From Prado023 sp963798745 (GTDB lineage: Bacteria; Actinomycetota; Actinomycetes; S36-B12; CAIYMF01), in assembly GCA_963798745.1 (NCBI GenBank), contig CAWCUF010000002.1, positions 186,001 to 250,000 of the forward strand: a stretch of 64,000 nt of DNA, in the 5' to 3' direction. Position numbers and translations under genes: made by a program. Below are positions 16,860 to 26,566 of this stretch, piece after piece. Within the stretch, counting starts at the first letter, position 1, and each line of letters opens with the position of its first letter. The notes under the pieces were generated by a model. It had not been told where the DNA came from and ran no database searches. It saw nothing but the letters and a program-made list of their open reading frames with translations.

Positions 16860-18055
16860 TAGCGGCCGAGGAACTCCACCCGGAACGCCCCGAACTGCCC
16901 GCTGGCCAGGCTGAGGCGCATCCGGTCGACCAGGTCGACCAGGAACGCCACGTTGTGGATCGTGGCAAGGGTGTGCCCGACGATCTCGTCGCTCTTGACC
17001 AGGTGGTGCAGGTAGGCCCGCGTGTAGTGCCGGCACGTGTAGCAGGAGCACAGCGGGTCCAACGGCTCGAACGCCCGCCGGTTGGCCGCGGTGGTGATGT
17101 TGTAGCGGCCGTCGGCGGACAGGATCGCGGCGTTGCGCGCGACCCGTGAGGGCATCACGCAGTCGAAGGTGTCCGCGCCGGCGGCGACCCCGGCGAACAG
17201 GTCGTCGGGCTCGCCGATGCCCAACAGGTGGCGCGGACGGTCCTCGGGCAGCTCCTGGCTGACCCAGCTCACGATCGTCTCGAGTGCGGCCTTCTCCAGC
17301 GCCCCGCCGATGCCGTAGCCGTCGAAGGGCAGGCTGCCCAGGTCGGCTGCGGCGGCCCGGCGCAGGTCCTCGAACTGGGCGCCCTGCACCACGCCGAACA
17401 GCGCCTGGTAGGGCTTGTCCGCCCGCTGCTCGGTGAGTTCGGTGTGGGCGCTCAGGCAGCGTCGCGCCCACGCTGCGGTGCGGGCCACGGAGCGCTCCTG
17501 GTAGCCGCGGGTGTTCAGCAGGGTCGTGCACTCGTCGAAGGCGAAGATGATGTCGGCACCCAGGTCATGCTGCACGCGCATGGAGGTCTCGGGGGTGAAC
17601 CGGTGCCGCGAGCCGTCGAGGTGCGAGACGAACGACACCCCGTCGTCGTCCACGTGCGCCATCCGGTCCTTGCCCGGGGCGATCACGTCGTCGGCGTTGA
17701 CCGAGTCGACGCTCATCGAGAGCACCTTCTTGAACCCCGCACCCAGGCTCAGGACCTGGAAGCCGCCGGAGTCGGTGAACGTCGGCCCCGGCCAGTTCAT
17801 GAACGCGCCAAGCCCCCCGGCTGCGTCCACGATGTCCGCACCGGGCTGCAGGTACAGGTGATACGCGTTGGCCAGCACCGCCTGCGCGCCCAGGTCCGCG
17901 GCCGCCTCGGGCAGCACGGCCTTGACGGTGGCCTTGGTACCGACCGGGATGAAGGCCGGCGTGCTGATCTGGCCGTGCGGGGTGTGGATCACCCCGGTGC
18001 GGGCCAATCCGGACCGGTCGCGCACCTCGAATCGGAACGGTGGCTGGCTCGGCAT
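16808..18055 (-). CDS. tgt: tRNA-guanine(34) transglycosylase
   Basis: This 415-residue Tgt exchanges the wobble guanine of GUN-anticodon tRNAs for a queuosine precursor. It shows Phe-Thr-Asp-Ser-Gly-Gly-Phe-Gln (active-site region, about 90), Val-Gln-Gly (about 235) and Gly-Ile-Gly-Gly-Ala-Leu (about 265). Asp-Cys-Val-Met-Pro-Ser-Arg-Val-Ala-Arg-Asn is the nucleophile loop. The zinc site is Cys-x-Cys-x2-Cys plus a later His. The catalytic loop has Pro-Ser-Arg where Pro-Thr-Arg is usual. The start is 18055, not 18070, because a TTGAAT -10 (18062-18067) lies 6 nt before it. The gene is convergent with the queuosine-precursor transporter. No preQ0 synthesis genes are in view, so salvage is likely. 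Confidence 0.95.
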   Translation of the reverse strand: MPSQPPFRFEVRDRSGLARTGVIHTPHGQISTPAFIPVGTKATVKAVLPEAAADLGAQAVLANAYHLYLQPGADIVDAAGGLGAFMNWPGPTFTDSGGFQVLSLGAGFKKVLSMSVDSVNADDVIAPGKDRMAHVDDDGVSFVSHLDGSRHRFTPETSMRVQHDLGADIIFAFDECTTLLNTRGYQERSVARTAAWARRCLSAHTELTEQRADKPYQALFGVVQGAQFEDLRRAAAADLGSLPFDGYGIGGALEKAALETIVSWVSQELPEDRPRHLLGIGEPDDLFAGVAAGADTFDCVMPSRVARNAAILSADGRYNITTAANRRAFEPLDPLCSCYTCRHYTRAYLHHLVKSDEIVGHTLATIHNVAFLVDLVDRMRLSLASGQFGAFRVEFLGRYYARSRATASAAALAAP

Positions 18056-18070
18056 GGGCCCATTCAACAT

Positions 18071-18117
18071 CGCTGTGCACGGATTCGACGATCATCTGGT
18101 CGATTCCGTGCACAGCG
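18071..18117. repeat. Palindromic element, copy 1 (19-nt arms, 9-nt loop)
   Basis: Left arm 18071-18089 and right arm 18099-18117 are inverted repeats with one mismatch in 19. The core is GTGCACGGATTCGAC / GTCGATTCCGTGCAC with a 9-nt loop. A second copy lies at 32435-32473 with the same core and loop length. This copy sits between divergent tgt and the TM2 gene and overlaps where the tgt -35 should be. It could be an operator, a REP-like element or an RNA hairpin. There is no T-tract, so it is not a classic terminator. Confidence 0.7.
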
Positions 18118-18128
18118 ACGCTGGTGGG

Positions 18129-18458
18129 ATGATGACTCCCGTGACCATGCCTCCCACGCCCCCCATGCCGCCCAATCCACCGCAGCCCCCCTACGGCGGG
18201 TACCCCGGGCAGCCCCTGCCGCCCGAGGTCAACTCGAAGAAGATCCTCGCTGGGATCATGGGCATCATCTTCGGCGGGCTGGGCATCCACCGCTTCCTGC
18301 TCGACGACGTGACCGGTGGCCTGCTGCGCATCCTGATCACCGTCATCACCTGCGGGGTGGGCTCGATCATCGGCTTGATCGAGGGGATCATCTACCTCAC
18401 GAAGTCCGACGCGGAGTTCTACCAGACCTACATGGTGGGGCGCCGCGCCTGGTTCTGA
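18129..18458 (+). CDS. TM2 domain membrane protein
   Basis: This small protein (about 109 residues) has a proline-rich cytoplasmic N-terminus (residues 1-38) followed by a TM2 domain. Lys-Lys then opens a first helix (about 44-62) containing Gly-Ile-His-Arg-Phe. A turn with two Asp leads to a second helix (about 70-95) with Cys-Gly-Val-Gly-Ser-Ile-Ile-Gly. The function of TM2 proteins in bacteria is unknown. The start is one of two adjacent ATGs behind a GGTGGGA site. It is divergent from tgt across the palindromic element. A GC-rich palindrome at 18487-18498 (GCCAGCGCTGGC) after the stop may be part of a terminator. Confidence 0.85.
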   Translation: MMTPVTMPPTPPMPPNPPQPPYGGYPGQPLPPEVNSKKILAGIMGIIFGGLGIHRFLLDDVTGGLLRILITVITCGVGSIIGLIEGIIYLTKSDAEFYQTYMVGRRAWF

Positions 18459-18591
18459 GCAGAGGCGTCCTGGCTGTCCAGCGCCGGCCAGCGCTGGCGG
18501 GCCAGCGCCGACGGGCGACGTTCACCCACCGGTCGTGCGCTGGACGCCGAACCGTCCGGGTGCTGTCATCCAGACGGCGCACGCTGGGCAC

Positions 18592-19140
18592 ATGACGATC
18601 AACTGGCCCACCCGCCCGACCCGCTCCAGTTCCTCGTTCGGCGGCGACTCCCTGGCCGGCGCCGACCTCGTCGGCCAACGCCTGGTTCGTGCCGACCTCG
18701 CCGGGGCCAACCTCACCGCAACCCACCTCGATTCGGCCAACCTGCGCCAGGCCGTCCTGACGGGTGCGCGGGCGACCCGTGCCTCGTTCGTGAGCGCGCG
18801 GGTGGTCCGCGCCGACCTCACGGGTGCGTTCCTGCGCGGAGCCGACTTCACGTCCGCGGACCTCAGTGGGGCCACCCTGCGCGAGGCTGACCTGACCGGG
18901 GCCATCCTGGTGGGCGCCAACCTGTTCGGAGCGGACCTGCGCGATGCCGACCTCGCCGGGGCGGACCTGCGCCGGGTCACCCTCGAAGCGGCGACGCTGC
19001 GCCGGGCGGTGCTCTGCGGGGCTGACCTCACCGGGGCCCGGCTGGCCACGGCCGACCTGCGCGAGGTCGAGGCCGACGCGGACACCCGCTGGCCCGAGGG
19101 CATCCCGCGTCCCCGTGGTGGCACCGGGGTGCCGAGGTAG
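18592..19140 (+). CDS. Pentapeptide-repeat protein
   Basis: This 182-residue protein consists mainly of pentapeptide repeats of the form Ala-(Asp/Asn)-Leu-x-x (about residues 20-165, near 28 repeats), which fold as a right-handed quadrilateral beta helix. It is shorter than some but in the range of Qnr/MfpA-like proteins, which mimic DNA and bind gyrase. I cannot tell whether this one does. There is no signal peptide. A polar tail ends the protein. The start follows a weak CACGCT -10 by 6 nt, with no Shine-Dalgarno. It is separated from its neighbours by its own short spacers and is probably monocistronic. Confidence 0.88.
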   Translation: MTINWPTRPTRSSSSFGGDSLAGADLVGQRLVRADLAGANLTATHLDSANLRQAVLTGARATRASFVSARVVRADLTGAFLRGADFTSADLSGATLREADLTGAILVGANLFGADLRDADLAGADLRRVTLEAATLRRAVLCGADLTGARLATADLREVEADADTRWPEGIPRPRGGTGVPR

Positions 19141-19213
19141 GGCTGAGGACCCGAGCCACAACAGCGCCGGCCCGACCTGCGCGATGTCGGACCTGGGTGC
19201 CACGATTGCGCCC

Positions 19214-20587
19214 ATGCCGATCGCCACTGCGAACCCCGCCACGGGCCAGACCATCAAGACCTTCGAGCCGCACACCGCCGAGGAGGTCCAGGCCGCCATC
19301 GCCACTGCGCATGGCACTTCCGCGTCCTGGCGGACCACGACGTTCACCCACCGCGCGGAGTTGATGCGCCGGGCGGCGGATCTGCTCGATGAGGACAACG
19401 AGACCATCGCGGGGATCATGACCCTGGAGATGGGCAAGACGCTGAAGTCCGCGCGTGCGGAGGCCGCCAAGTGCGCCAACGGGATGCGTTGGTACGCCGA
19501 GCACGCGCAGGCGCTGCTCGCCGACGAGCCGGTCGACCCGGCGGCCGTGGGCGCCGTGCGGGCCTATGCGCGGTACTCGCCGCTGGGCGTGGTGCTGGCG
19601 GTGATGCCGTGGAACTTCCCGCTCTGGCAGGTGGTGCGCTTCGCCGCGCCGGCGTTGATGGCCGGAAACGTGGGCCTGCTCAAGCATGCCTCGAACGTGC
19701 CGCAGTGCGCGCTGTTCCTGGCCGACCTGTTCCGGCGCGCGGGGTTCCCCGAAGGGTGTTTCACGACGCTGCTGATCGGAGCCCGCGAGGTCGAGTCGGT
19801 CCTGCGCGACCCGCGCGTGCGGGCTGCCACCCTGACCGGCTCGGAGCCGGCCGGGCAGTCCGTGGGCGCGATCTGCGGCGACGAGATCAAGAAGTCCGTG
19901 CTGGAGCTCGGCGGCTCCGACCCGTTCATCGTGATGCCCTCGGCCGACATCGAGCGCGCTGCCGAGGTGGCCGTCACGGCGCGCTGCCAGAACAACGGCC
20001 AGTCCTGCATCGCGGCCAAGCGGTTCATCGTCCACACCGATGTCTATGAGCAGTTCGCGGCAGCGTTCGTGTCGCGGATGTTGGCCCTGGTGGTCGGTGA
20101 TCCGACCGACCCGGCCACGGATGTCGGCCCGCTGGCCACCGAGTCGGGGCGCTCGGATGTGGCTGCGATGGTCGATGACGCGCGGGCCAAGGGTGCGGCT
20201 GTCCTGTGCGGGGGACACGCGCCCGACGGGCCGGGCTGGTTCTACCTGCCCACCGTGGTCGCGGACATGACCCCCGACATGGCCATGTACGCCGAGGAGG
20301 TGTTCGGGCCGGTGGCCGGGCTGTACCGGGTCGAGTCGATCGACGAGGCGATCGAGTTGGGAAACGGGACCAACTTCGGATTGGGCTCGAACGCGTGGAC
20401 CACCGACCCGGCCGAGCAGGACCGGTTCATCAGGGACCTCGACGCCGGTGTGGTCACGATCAACGGGATGACCGTGTCCTACTTCGACCTGCCGTTCGGC
20501 GGCACGAAGCGCTCCGGATACGGTCGCGAGCTCAGCGCGCACGGCATCCGCGAGTTCACCAATATCAAGGCCGTCTGGATCGGCTGA
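19214..20587 (+). CDS. NAD(P)-dependent succinate-semialdehyde-type aldehyde dehydrogenase
   Basis: This 457-residue aldehyde dehydrogenase fits the short (about 455-residue) succinate-semialdehyde dehydrogenase group that starts at Asn-Pro-Ala-Thr-Gly. It shows Met-Pro-Trp-Asn-Phe-Pro (cofactor region, about 132), Glu-Leu-Gly-Gly-Ser-Asp with the general base Glu near 231, and catalytic Cys265 in Gly-Gln-Ser-Cys-Ile-Ala. Glu-Glu-Val-Phe-Gly-Pro lies near 360 and the C-terminal Pro-Phe-Gly-Gly-Thr-Lys-Arg-Ser-Gly-Tyr-Gly is intact. It oxidises an aldehyde, probably succinate semialdehyde, to the acid. The start is 7 nt after a CACGAT -10 (19201-19206). An in-frame ATG about 30 nt upstream is possible. 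Confidence 0.88.
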   Translation: MPIATANPATGQTIKTFEPHTAEEVQAAIATAHGTSASWRTTTFTHRAELMRRAADLLDEDNETIAGIMTLEMGKTLKSARAEAAKCANGMRWYAEHAQALLADEPVDPAAVGAVRAYARYSPLGVVLAVMPWNFPLWQVVRFAAPALMAGNVGLLKHASNVPQCALFLADLFRRAGFPEGCFTTLLIGAREVESVLRDPRVRAATLTGSEPAGQSVGAICGDEIKKSVLELGGSDPFIVMPSADIERAAEVAVTARCQNNGQSCIAAKRFIVHTDVYEQFAAAFVSRMLALVVGDPTDPATDVGPLATESGRSDVAAMVDDARAKGAAVLCGGHAPDGPGWFYLPTVVADMTPDMAMYAEEVFGPVAGLYRVESIDEAIELGNGTNFGLGSNAWTTDPAEQDRFIRDLDAGVVTINGMTVSYFDLPFGGTKRSGYGRELSAHGIREFTNIKAVWIG

Positions 20588-20650
20588 CGCAGCGTGGCGG
20601 GGGGCGGGCGCAGGCGCCAGCCGGGCCGGCAGAAGCTTGTGCGAAACTTG

Positions 20651-20679
20651 TGCATCCAACAGGTGTGCCTTGGGCGAAT
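20651..20679 (+). promoter_or_regulatory. ECF-sigma promoter of the fasciclin gene
   Basis: TGCATCC (20651-20657), 16 nt, GCGAAT (20674-20679). The same layout, TGCATCC-N16-GCGAAA with TGG at the end of the spacer, precedes the ECF sigma gene at 23766-23794. From memory, mycobacterial SigK promoters that drive fasciclin-type genes use CCATCC and CCGAAT boxes, close to these. A 5' leader of about 45 nt with a GAGGAG ribosome site follows. Confidence 0.65.
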
Positions 20680-20730
20680 GAGAGGTGAGAGCCCGAACGG
20701 ATCGGGCCCCATCCCCGAGGAGAGCCCGTC

Positions 20731-21375
20731 ATGCGCAAGATCGTCACTGGAATCGCGGCCGCGTCCGCCCTGGTCCTGGCCGCCGGTGCAGCCGCCCCCG
20801 CAGCCACCGCCGCGCAGGGCAGCAAGTCCCTGGCCACGGTACTCACCGCCGACGGCGGAAAGAAGTTCGATCACAACTGGCACGATTTCGACATCGTGAC
20901 CGAGGCCGTGCTCGCAGTCCTCGAGGCCAAGCCGGACTCCGCCGTCGGGGTCCTGACCGACGGCAAGACCGCCCTGACGGCGTTCATCCCGAACGACCGT
21001 GCCTTCCAACTGCTGGTCCGTGACCTCACCGGCAAGAAGCCCGCCACCGAGCGGAAGGCCTTCAAGGCCGTGGCCGGCCTGGGCATCGATACGGTCGAGA
21101 CCGTGCTGCTCTACCACGTGGTCCCGGGCGCGACGATCACCGCCAAGCAGGCTCTCAAGGCCAACAACGTGAAACTGACCACAGCCCAGGGCCAGACCGT
21201 CAAGGTGCAGGTGCGCAAGGCACACGGCGCCAAGATCATCAAGCTCTCGGACAAGGACCGCAACTCACGCAACCCGCGCGTCTACAAGGCTGACATCAAC
21301 AAGGGCAACAAGCAGATCGCCCACGCGATCGACCGCGTGCTGCGCCCGCTGGACCTTCCGCCGGTCAAGAAGTAG
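20731..21375 (+). CDS. Secreted fasciclin (FAS1) domain protein
   Basis: This 214-residue protein has a cleavable signal peptide (Met-Arg-Lys then a hydrophobic Ala/Val/Leu core, cut near Thr-Ala-Ala at about 28). One FAS1 domain follows. Phe-Asp-Ile-Val-Thr-Glu-Ala-Val and Thr-Ala-Phe-Ile-Pro-Asn-Asp-Arg-Ala-Phe form the H1-like region, and Leu-Leu-Tyr-His-Val-Val-Pro-Gly (about 128-135) is the H2-like motif. The C-terminal half is rich in lysine. FAS1 proteins act in adhesion outside the cell. In mycobacteria relatives (MPT70/MPT83) are controlled by SigK/RskA. Here an ECF sigma/anti-sigma pair lies 1 kb away with a matching promoter. A strong hairpin ends the gene. Confidence 0.92.
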   Translation: MRKIVTGIAAASALVLAAGAAAPAATAAQGSKSLATVLTADGGKKFDHNWHDFDIVTEAVLAVLEAKPDSAVGVLTDGKTALTAFIPNDRAFQLLVRDLTGKKPATERKAFKAVAGLGIDTVETVLLYHVVPGATITAKQALKANNVKLTTAQGQTVKVQVRKAHGAKIIKLSDKDRNSRNPRVYKADINKGNKQIAHAIDRVLRPLDLPPVKK

Positions 21376-21398
21376 TGCCCCGCCCGTCCCGGGCCTAA

Positions 21399-21438
21399 AG
21401 GCCCCCGTGCTGATCCATCCGGATCGGCCCGGGGGCCT
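21399..21438. terminator. Rho-independent-type hairpin between convergent genes
   Basis: AGGCCCCCG (21399-21407) pairs with CGGGGGCCT (21430-21438), and GCTGATCC inside pairs with GGATCGGC apart from one G-T. The long GC stem lies between the fasciclin stop and the convergent MBL gene stop, so it could end both transcripts. It has no strong T-tract, as is common in high-GC genomes. Confidence 0.75.
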
Positions 21439-21467
21439 TCGACCGATTCCGTGCGGCTGCGCGGCGG

Positions 21468-22184
21468 TCACAGCCCCCGGAGGAAGGCTCTCGGGTGCGC
21501 CAGGAAGTCGCGGATCGCGGCACGACCGGTGCCGGTGATCTCCGGGCCATGTGTGAACGCCGCGGTCGTGTACTCGAGGTCGGCCAACGTGGCTGCCGTC
21601 TGCTGGGTCAGCGCGGCATTCGTGCAGAACGCCAGCACCGGCCAGGTGCGCCGCGAGCGCATGTTCCAGATCGCGTCGCCGGTGATCAGCGTGCCCGACT
21701 CCTCGTGCAGCAACGAGCAGTGCCCGGGGGTGTGTCCGGGGGTGTGGTGCACGCGCAGGCCGCTGCCGGCCAGCAGTTCGCCGTCGGCCATCGTGCGCGC
21801 GACGGGGGCCGGGTCGGCACCGGGCATCCGGGTGAGCAGCCGGCCCAGGCGCAGGGACGTGTCCCGCGCCGGCACCGTACCGGTGCGCACGTACTCGGCG
21901 TCCTCGACATGCACGGTGATCCCGCGCGACGTGCGCTCGGCCAGCTCGGCGGCACCCCCGGCGTGGTCGCTGTGCGCGTGGGTCAGCACGATCGTGCTCA
22001 CGTCGGCGGGTCCTGCGCCGATCTCGGCCAGCGCGGCCAGGATCCGAGCCGGTGCGTTCTTGAGCCCGGTGTCCACCAGCGTGACCGAGCCGTCCTCGGC
22101 GCGGATCAGGAACGAGTTGATCAGGTCCCAGGGGACGGTCGGAACACGCCAGAGGTTCGGGGCCAGGGGCACTGCTGCGGTCAC
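21468..22184 (-). CDS. MBL-fold metallo-hydrolase
   Basis: This 238-residue metallo-beta-lactamase-fold enzyme has His69-Ala-His71-Ser-Asp73-His74-Ala-Gly-Gly, a third metal ligand in Thr-Pro-Gly-His-Thr-Pro-Gly-His (about 147-154), and Gly-Asp-Ala (about 170). Asp-Thr-Gly at 38-40 completes the core. Family members hydrolyse thioesters, lactones or phosphoesters. The substrate is not assignable. The GTG start is 7 nt after a TAGGCT -10 on the same strand, so it has its own leaderless promoter even though it lies only 33 nt after the anti-sigma gene. The 3' end faces the fasciclin gene across the hairpin. Confidence 0.88.
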   Translation of the reverse strand: MTAAVPLAPNLWRVPTVPWDLINSFLIRAEDGSVTLVDTGLKNAPARILAALAEIGAGPADVSTIVLTHAHSDHAGGAAELAERTSRGITVHVEDAEYVRTGTVPARDTSLRLGRLLTRMPGADPAPVARTMADGELLAGSGLRVHHTPGHTPGHCSLLHEESGTLITGDAIWNMRSRRTWPVLAFCTNAALTQQTAATLADLEYTTAAFTHGPEITGTGRAAIRDFLAHPRAFLRGL

Positions 22185-22217
22185 GCAGCGCAGCCTACGG
22201 GAGTGTCCGCCGACGGG

Positions 22218-23006
22218 TCAGACCTCCAGGACCCCGCGCATCAACGAGTTCTTCGAGTGGCTCGGGTCGCCGTCGTAGCTCTCCAAGGAGATGTCCACGA
22301 CCGGGAAGTCGGTGATCGACAGCCCCGGCGGTACGGTGAACGTGCCGATCGAGCCGGCTGGCAGCGCACCGAGCGCCACCAGCTTGGTCGCGTCGGCATC
22401 GAGCAGCCACACCTCGTAGAAGCCATCGTCGGCCGGCAGCGTGCGGGCGTCGACGCGCACGACCTTGCCGTCGGGGCTGTCCAGGACCGTGGCCTCACCC
22501 GGCTCGGTGACGCTGTCCTGCAGGGGCTCGAGGACGGCCTGGGCCAGGAAGACGTCCTGCCCGCCGCTGTCCGCACTGGCGCGGTCCACCGCCGACCACA
22601 CGACCGCGCCGCCGACCAGGGCGCCGACCGCTGCGGCCAGCGCCATGGACTGGAAACCGCGTCGCGCCCGGCGAGGTGCCAGCGCGATCACCTCAGCCTC
22701 GGGGGCAGTGGGTCGTCCCGCACCGGTCGGCGGGCCCCCCCTGAAAGCGCCCGGCGGGGCGACCGGGCGGGATTCATCGCCGTCCGGGGCACCGACCAGG
22801 CTCAGCTCTCGGGTGATCCCGGACCAGACCGCCTCCGGGACCTCGGGCAGCTCCCGCGGGGCCTCGCGGCCCAGCGTCACGACCTCGGCGAGGGTTGCCA
22901 CATCGGCCAAGCAGGCCTCGCAGGCGTACAGGTGCGCGGACTCGTGGGCGGGGATGTCCTCGCCGAGGGCGGCCAGCGCCAGGGTGGTCGGGTCACAGTG
23001 CGACAT
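22218..23006 (-). CDS. Anti-sigma-K-like factor (RskA-type, zinc anti-sigma motif)
   Basis: This 262-residue membrane anti-sigma factor has His25-x3-Cys29-x2-Cys32, the zinc anti-sigma signature, in its cytoplasmic N-terminal domain. One membrane helix (about 120-140) follows a proline-rich linker. The extracytoplasmic domain of the RskA type contains Gly-Phe-Tyr-Glu-Val-Trp-Leu-Leu-Asp and a late beta-rich Gly-Thr-Phe-Thr-Val-Pro-Pro-Gly. It should hold the ECF sigma factor inactive until regulated proteolysis. It overlaps the sigma gene by 14 nt, the usual coupling. RskA homologues often lack the zinc cysteines. Here they are present. Confidence 0.9.
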   Translation of the reverse strand: MSHCDPTTLALAALGEDIPAHESAHLYACEACLADVATLAEVVTLGREAPRELPEVPEAVWSGITRELSLVGAPDGDESRPVAPPGAFRGGPPTGAGRPTAPEAEVIALAPRRARRGFQSMALAAAVGALVGGAVVWSAVDRASADSGGQDVFLAQAVLEPLQDSVTEPGEATVLDSPDGKVVRVDARTLPADDGFYEVWLLDADATKLVALGALPAGSIGTFTVPPGLSITDFPVVDISLESYDGDPSHSKNSLMRGVLEV

Positions 23007-23553
23007 CTTCGACCTCCATTCGTGCGCGCAGCCGTTCCAGGGAGCGGCGGATATGACTCTTGACGGTGCCGATCGGCATCTCCAGCCGTTCGGCGATCTG
23101 GGTGTGGGTCAGGTCCTCGTAGAACGCGAGTCGCACGATCCGCCCGGCGGGGTCGCCCAGGCGTTCGAGCTCGTCGGCCACGAACATCTGGGCCGCGACC
23201 CGTTCGGTGTCCGGCGGGGCGACCTCGACTGCCGGTGCGGTGGACTCCACCGCTGAGCGGACCTTGGCCTCGCGGGTGCGCGACTCCCAGTGGTCCGCGA
23301 TCCGTCGGCGCGTGATCGTCATCAGCCAGCCCGGCAGCGACCCGGCATCGGGTCGGTAGCCGGAGTGCCCGCGCCAGGCGTTGACGAACACCAGTTGCGT
23401 GATGTCGGCGGCGTCCTCCGGGTTACCGGTCGAGCGCAGGGCAGTGGCGTGCACCAGCCGGGACCAGCGCCGGTACGCCTCGGCCAGGGCGTCCTCCTGG
23501 CCCGACTGGAAGTCGAGGGCGACCTCCAGGTCGGTCTTCTCCGAGACAGACAT
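22993..23553 (-). CDS. ECF RNA polymerase sigma factor
   Basis: This 186-residue group IV sigma factor has region 2 (about 10-85), with Ala-Ala-Asp-Ile-Thr-Gln-Leu-Val-Phe-Val-Asn-Ala-Trp and Gly-Trp-Leu-Met-Thr-Ile-Thr-Arg-Arg-Arg-Ile-Ala-Asp. Region 4 (about 125-180) has Leu-Thr-His-Thr-Gln-Ile-Ala-Glu-Arg-Leu and Gly-Thr-Val-Lys-Ser-His-Ile-Arg-Arg. It is co-encoded with the RskA-like anti-sigma factor. The start chosen matches family length but has only a weak ribosome site. An in-frame ATG at 23691 has GGAGG 10 nt upstream and lies after the predicted promoter, so a 46-residue longer form is possible. The promoter motif matches that of the fasciclin gene, which indicates autoregulation. 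Confidence 0.88.
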   Translation of the reverse strand: MSVSEKTDLEVALDFQSGQEDALAEAYRRWSRLVHATALRSTGNPEDAADITQLVFVNAWRGHSGYRPDAGSLPGWLMTITRRRIADHWESRTREAKVRSAVESTAPAVEVAPPDTERVAAQMFVADELERLGDPAGRIVRLAFYEDLTHTQIAERLEMPIGTVKSHIRRSLERLRARMEVEDVAL

Positions 23554-23765
23554 GTCCCTGATAGTGCCAAACTTCGCCCCTCCATGGCCAGATCGAGGCA
23601 GCGGGACGCCACGGCGCGGTGCACCCAGGGCGCGATCTCCGGTAGCAGGTCCAACGATCGCGATCGGAGCGGGCGCGGTGAGCACGCTCATGACACCAGC
23701 ACCTCCGGATTCCTCGTTGATCCCCGTTCAGGGCGAGCGCATCAGTGGTGCGCTGTCAACCATGG

Positions 23766-23794
23766 TTTCGCCCACGAAGTCGGTTTCGGATGCA
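23766..23794 (-). promoter_or_regulatory. Autoregulatory promoter of the ECF sigma operon
   Basis: On the leftward strand: TGCATCC (23788-23794), 16 nt ending TGG, GCGAAA (23766-23771). It matches the fasciclin promoter in both boxes and in spacer length. It lies about 210 nt before the sigma start at 23553, or about 75 nt before the alternative start at 23691. The rest of the 316-bp gap to pepN (23554-23869) shows no gene. A pepN -10 CAGGAT lies at 23857-23862. Confidence 0.62.
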
Positions 23795-23869
23795 CCCGGG
23801 GTCGACCAATCGTGATCGGATCGTGACCTGAGCACGGGCCGGCGCCCCGGACCGGGCAGGATCGGGGCC

Positions 23870-26464
<2,595 letters not shown>

Positions 26465-26525
26465 CGCAAGGCACAGCAGAGCAGGGGCAGTGCTGGAATG
26501 CGCGCCGGGTGGTCCGGGGTTAGGT

Positions 26526-26543
26526 TAGATGAAACGTCAACTA
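26526..26543. promoter_or_regulatory. MarR-like operator dyad
   Basis: TAGATGA-AACG-TCAACTA is an 18-bp imperfect palindrome (6 of 7 arm positions pair) placed 23 nt before the reductase start. Its size and the TTGA/TCAA-type arms are typical of MarR-family sites. No MarR gene is in the window, so the regulator would act from elsewhere. Confidence 0.5.
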
Positions 26544-26566
26544 TCCGATCAGTGCCAGGAGTCCCG

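Noticed and set aside
21440..21452. CGATTCCGTGC, like one arm of the palindromic repeat
   Set aside because: There is no matching second arm nearby. It is taken as chance similarity.
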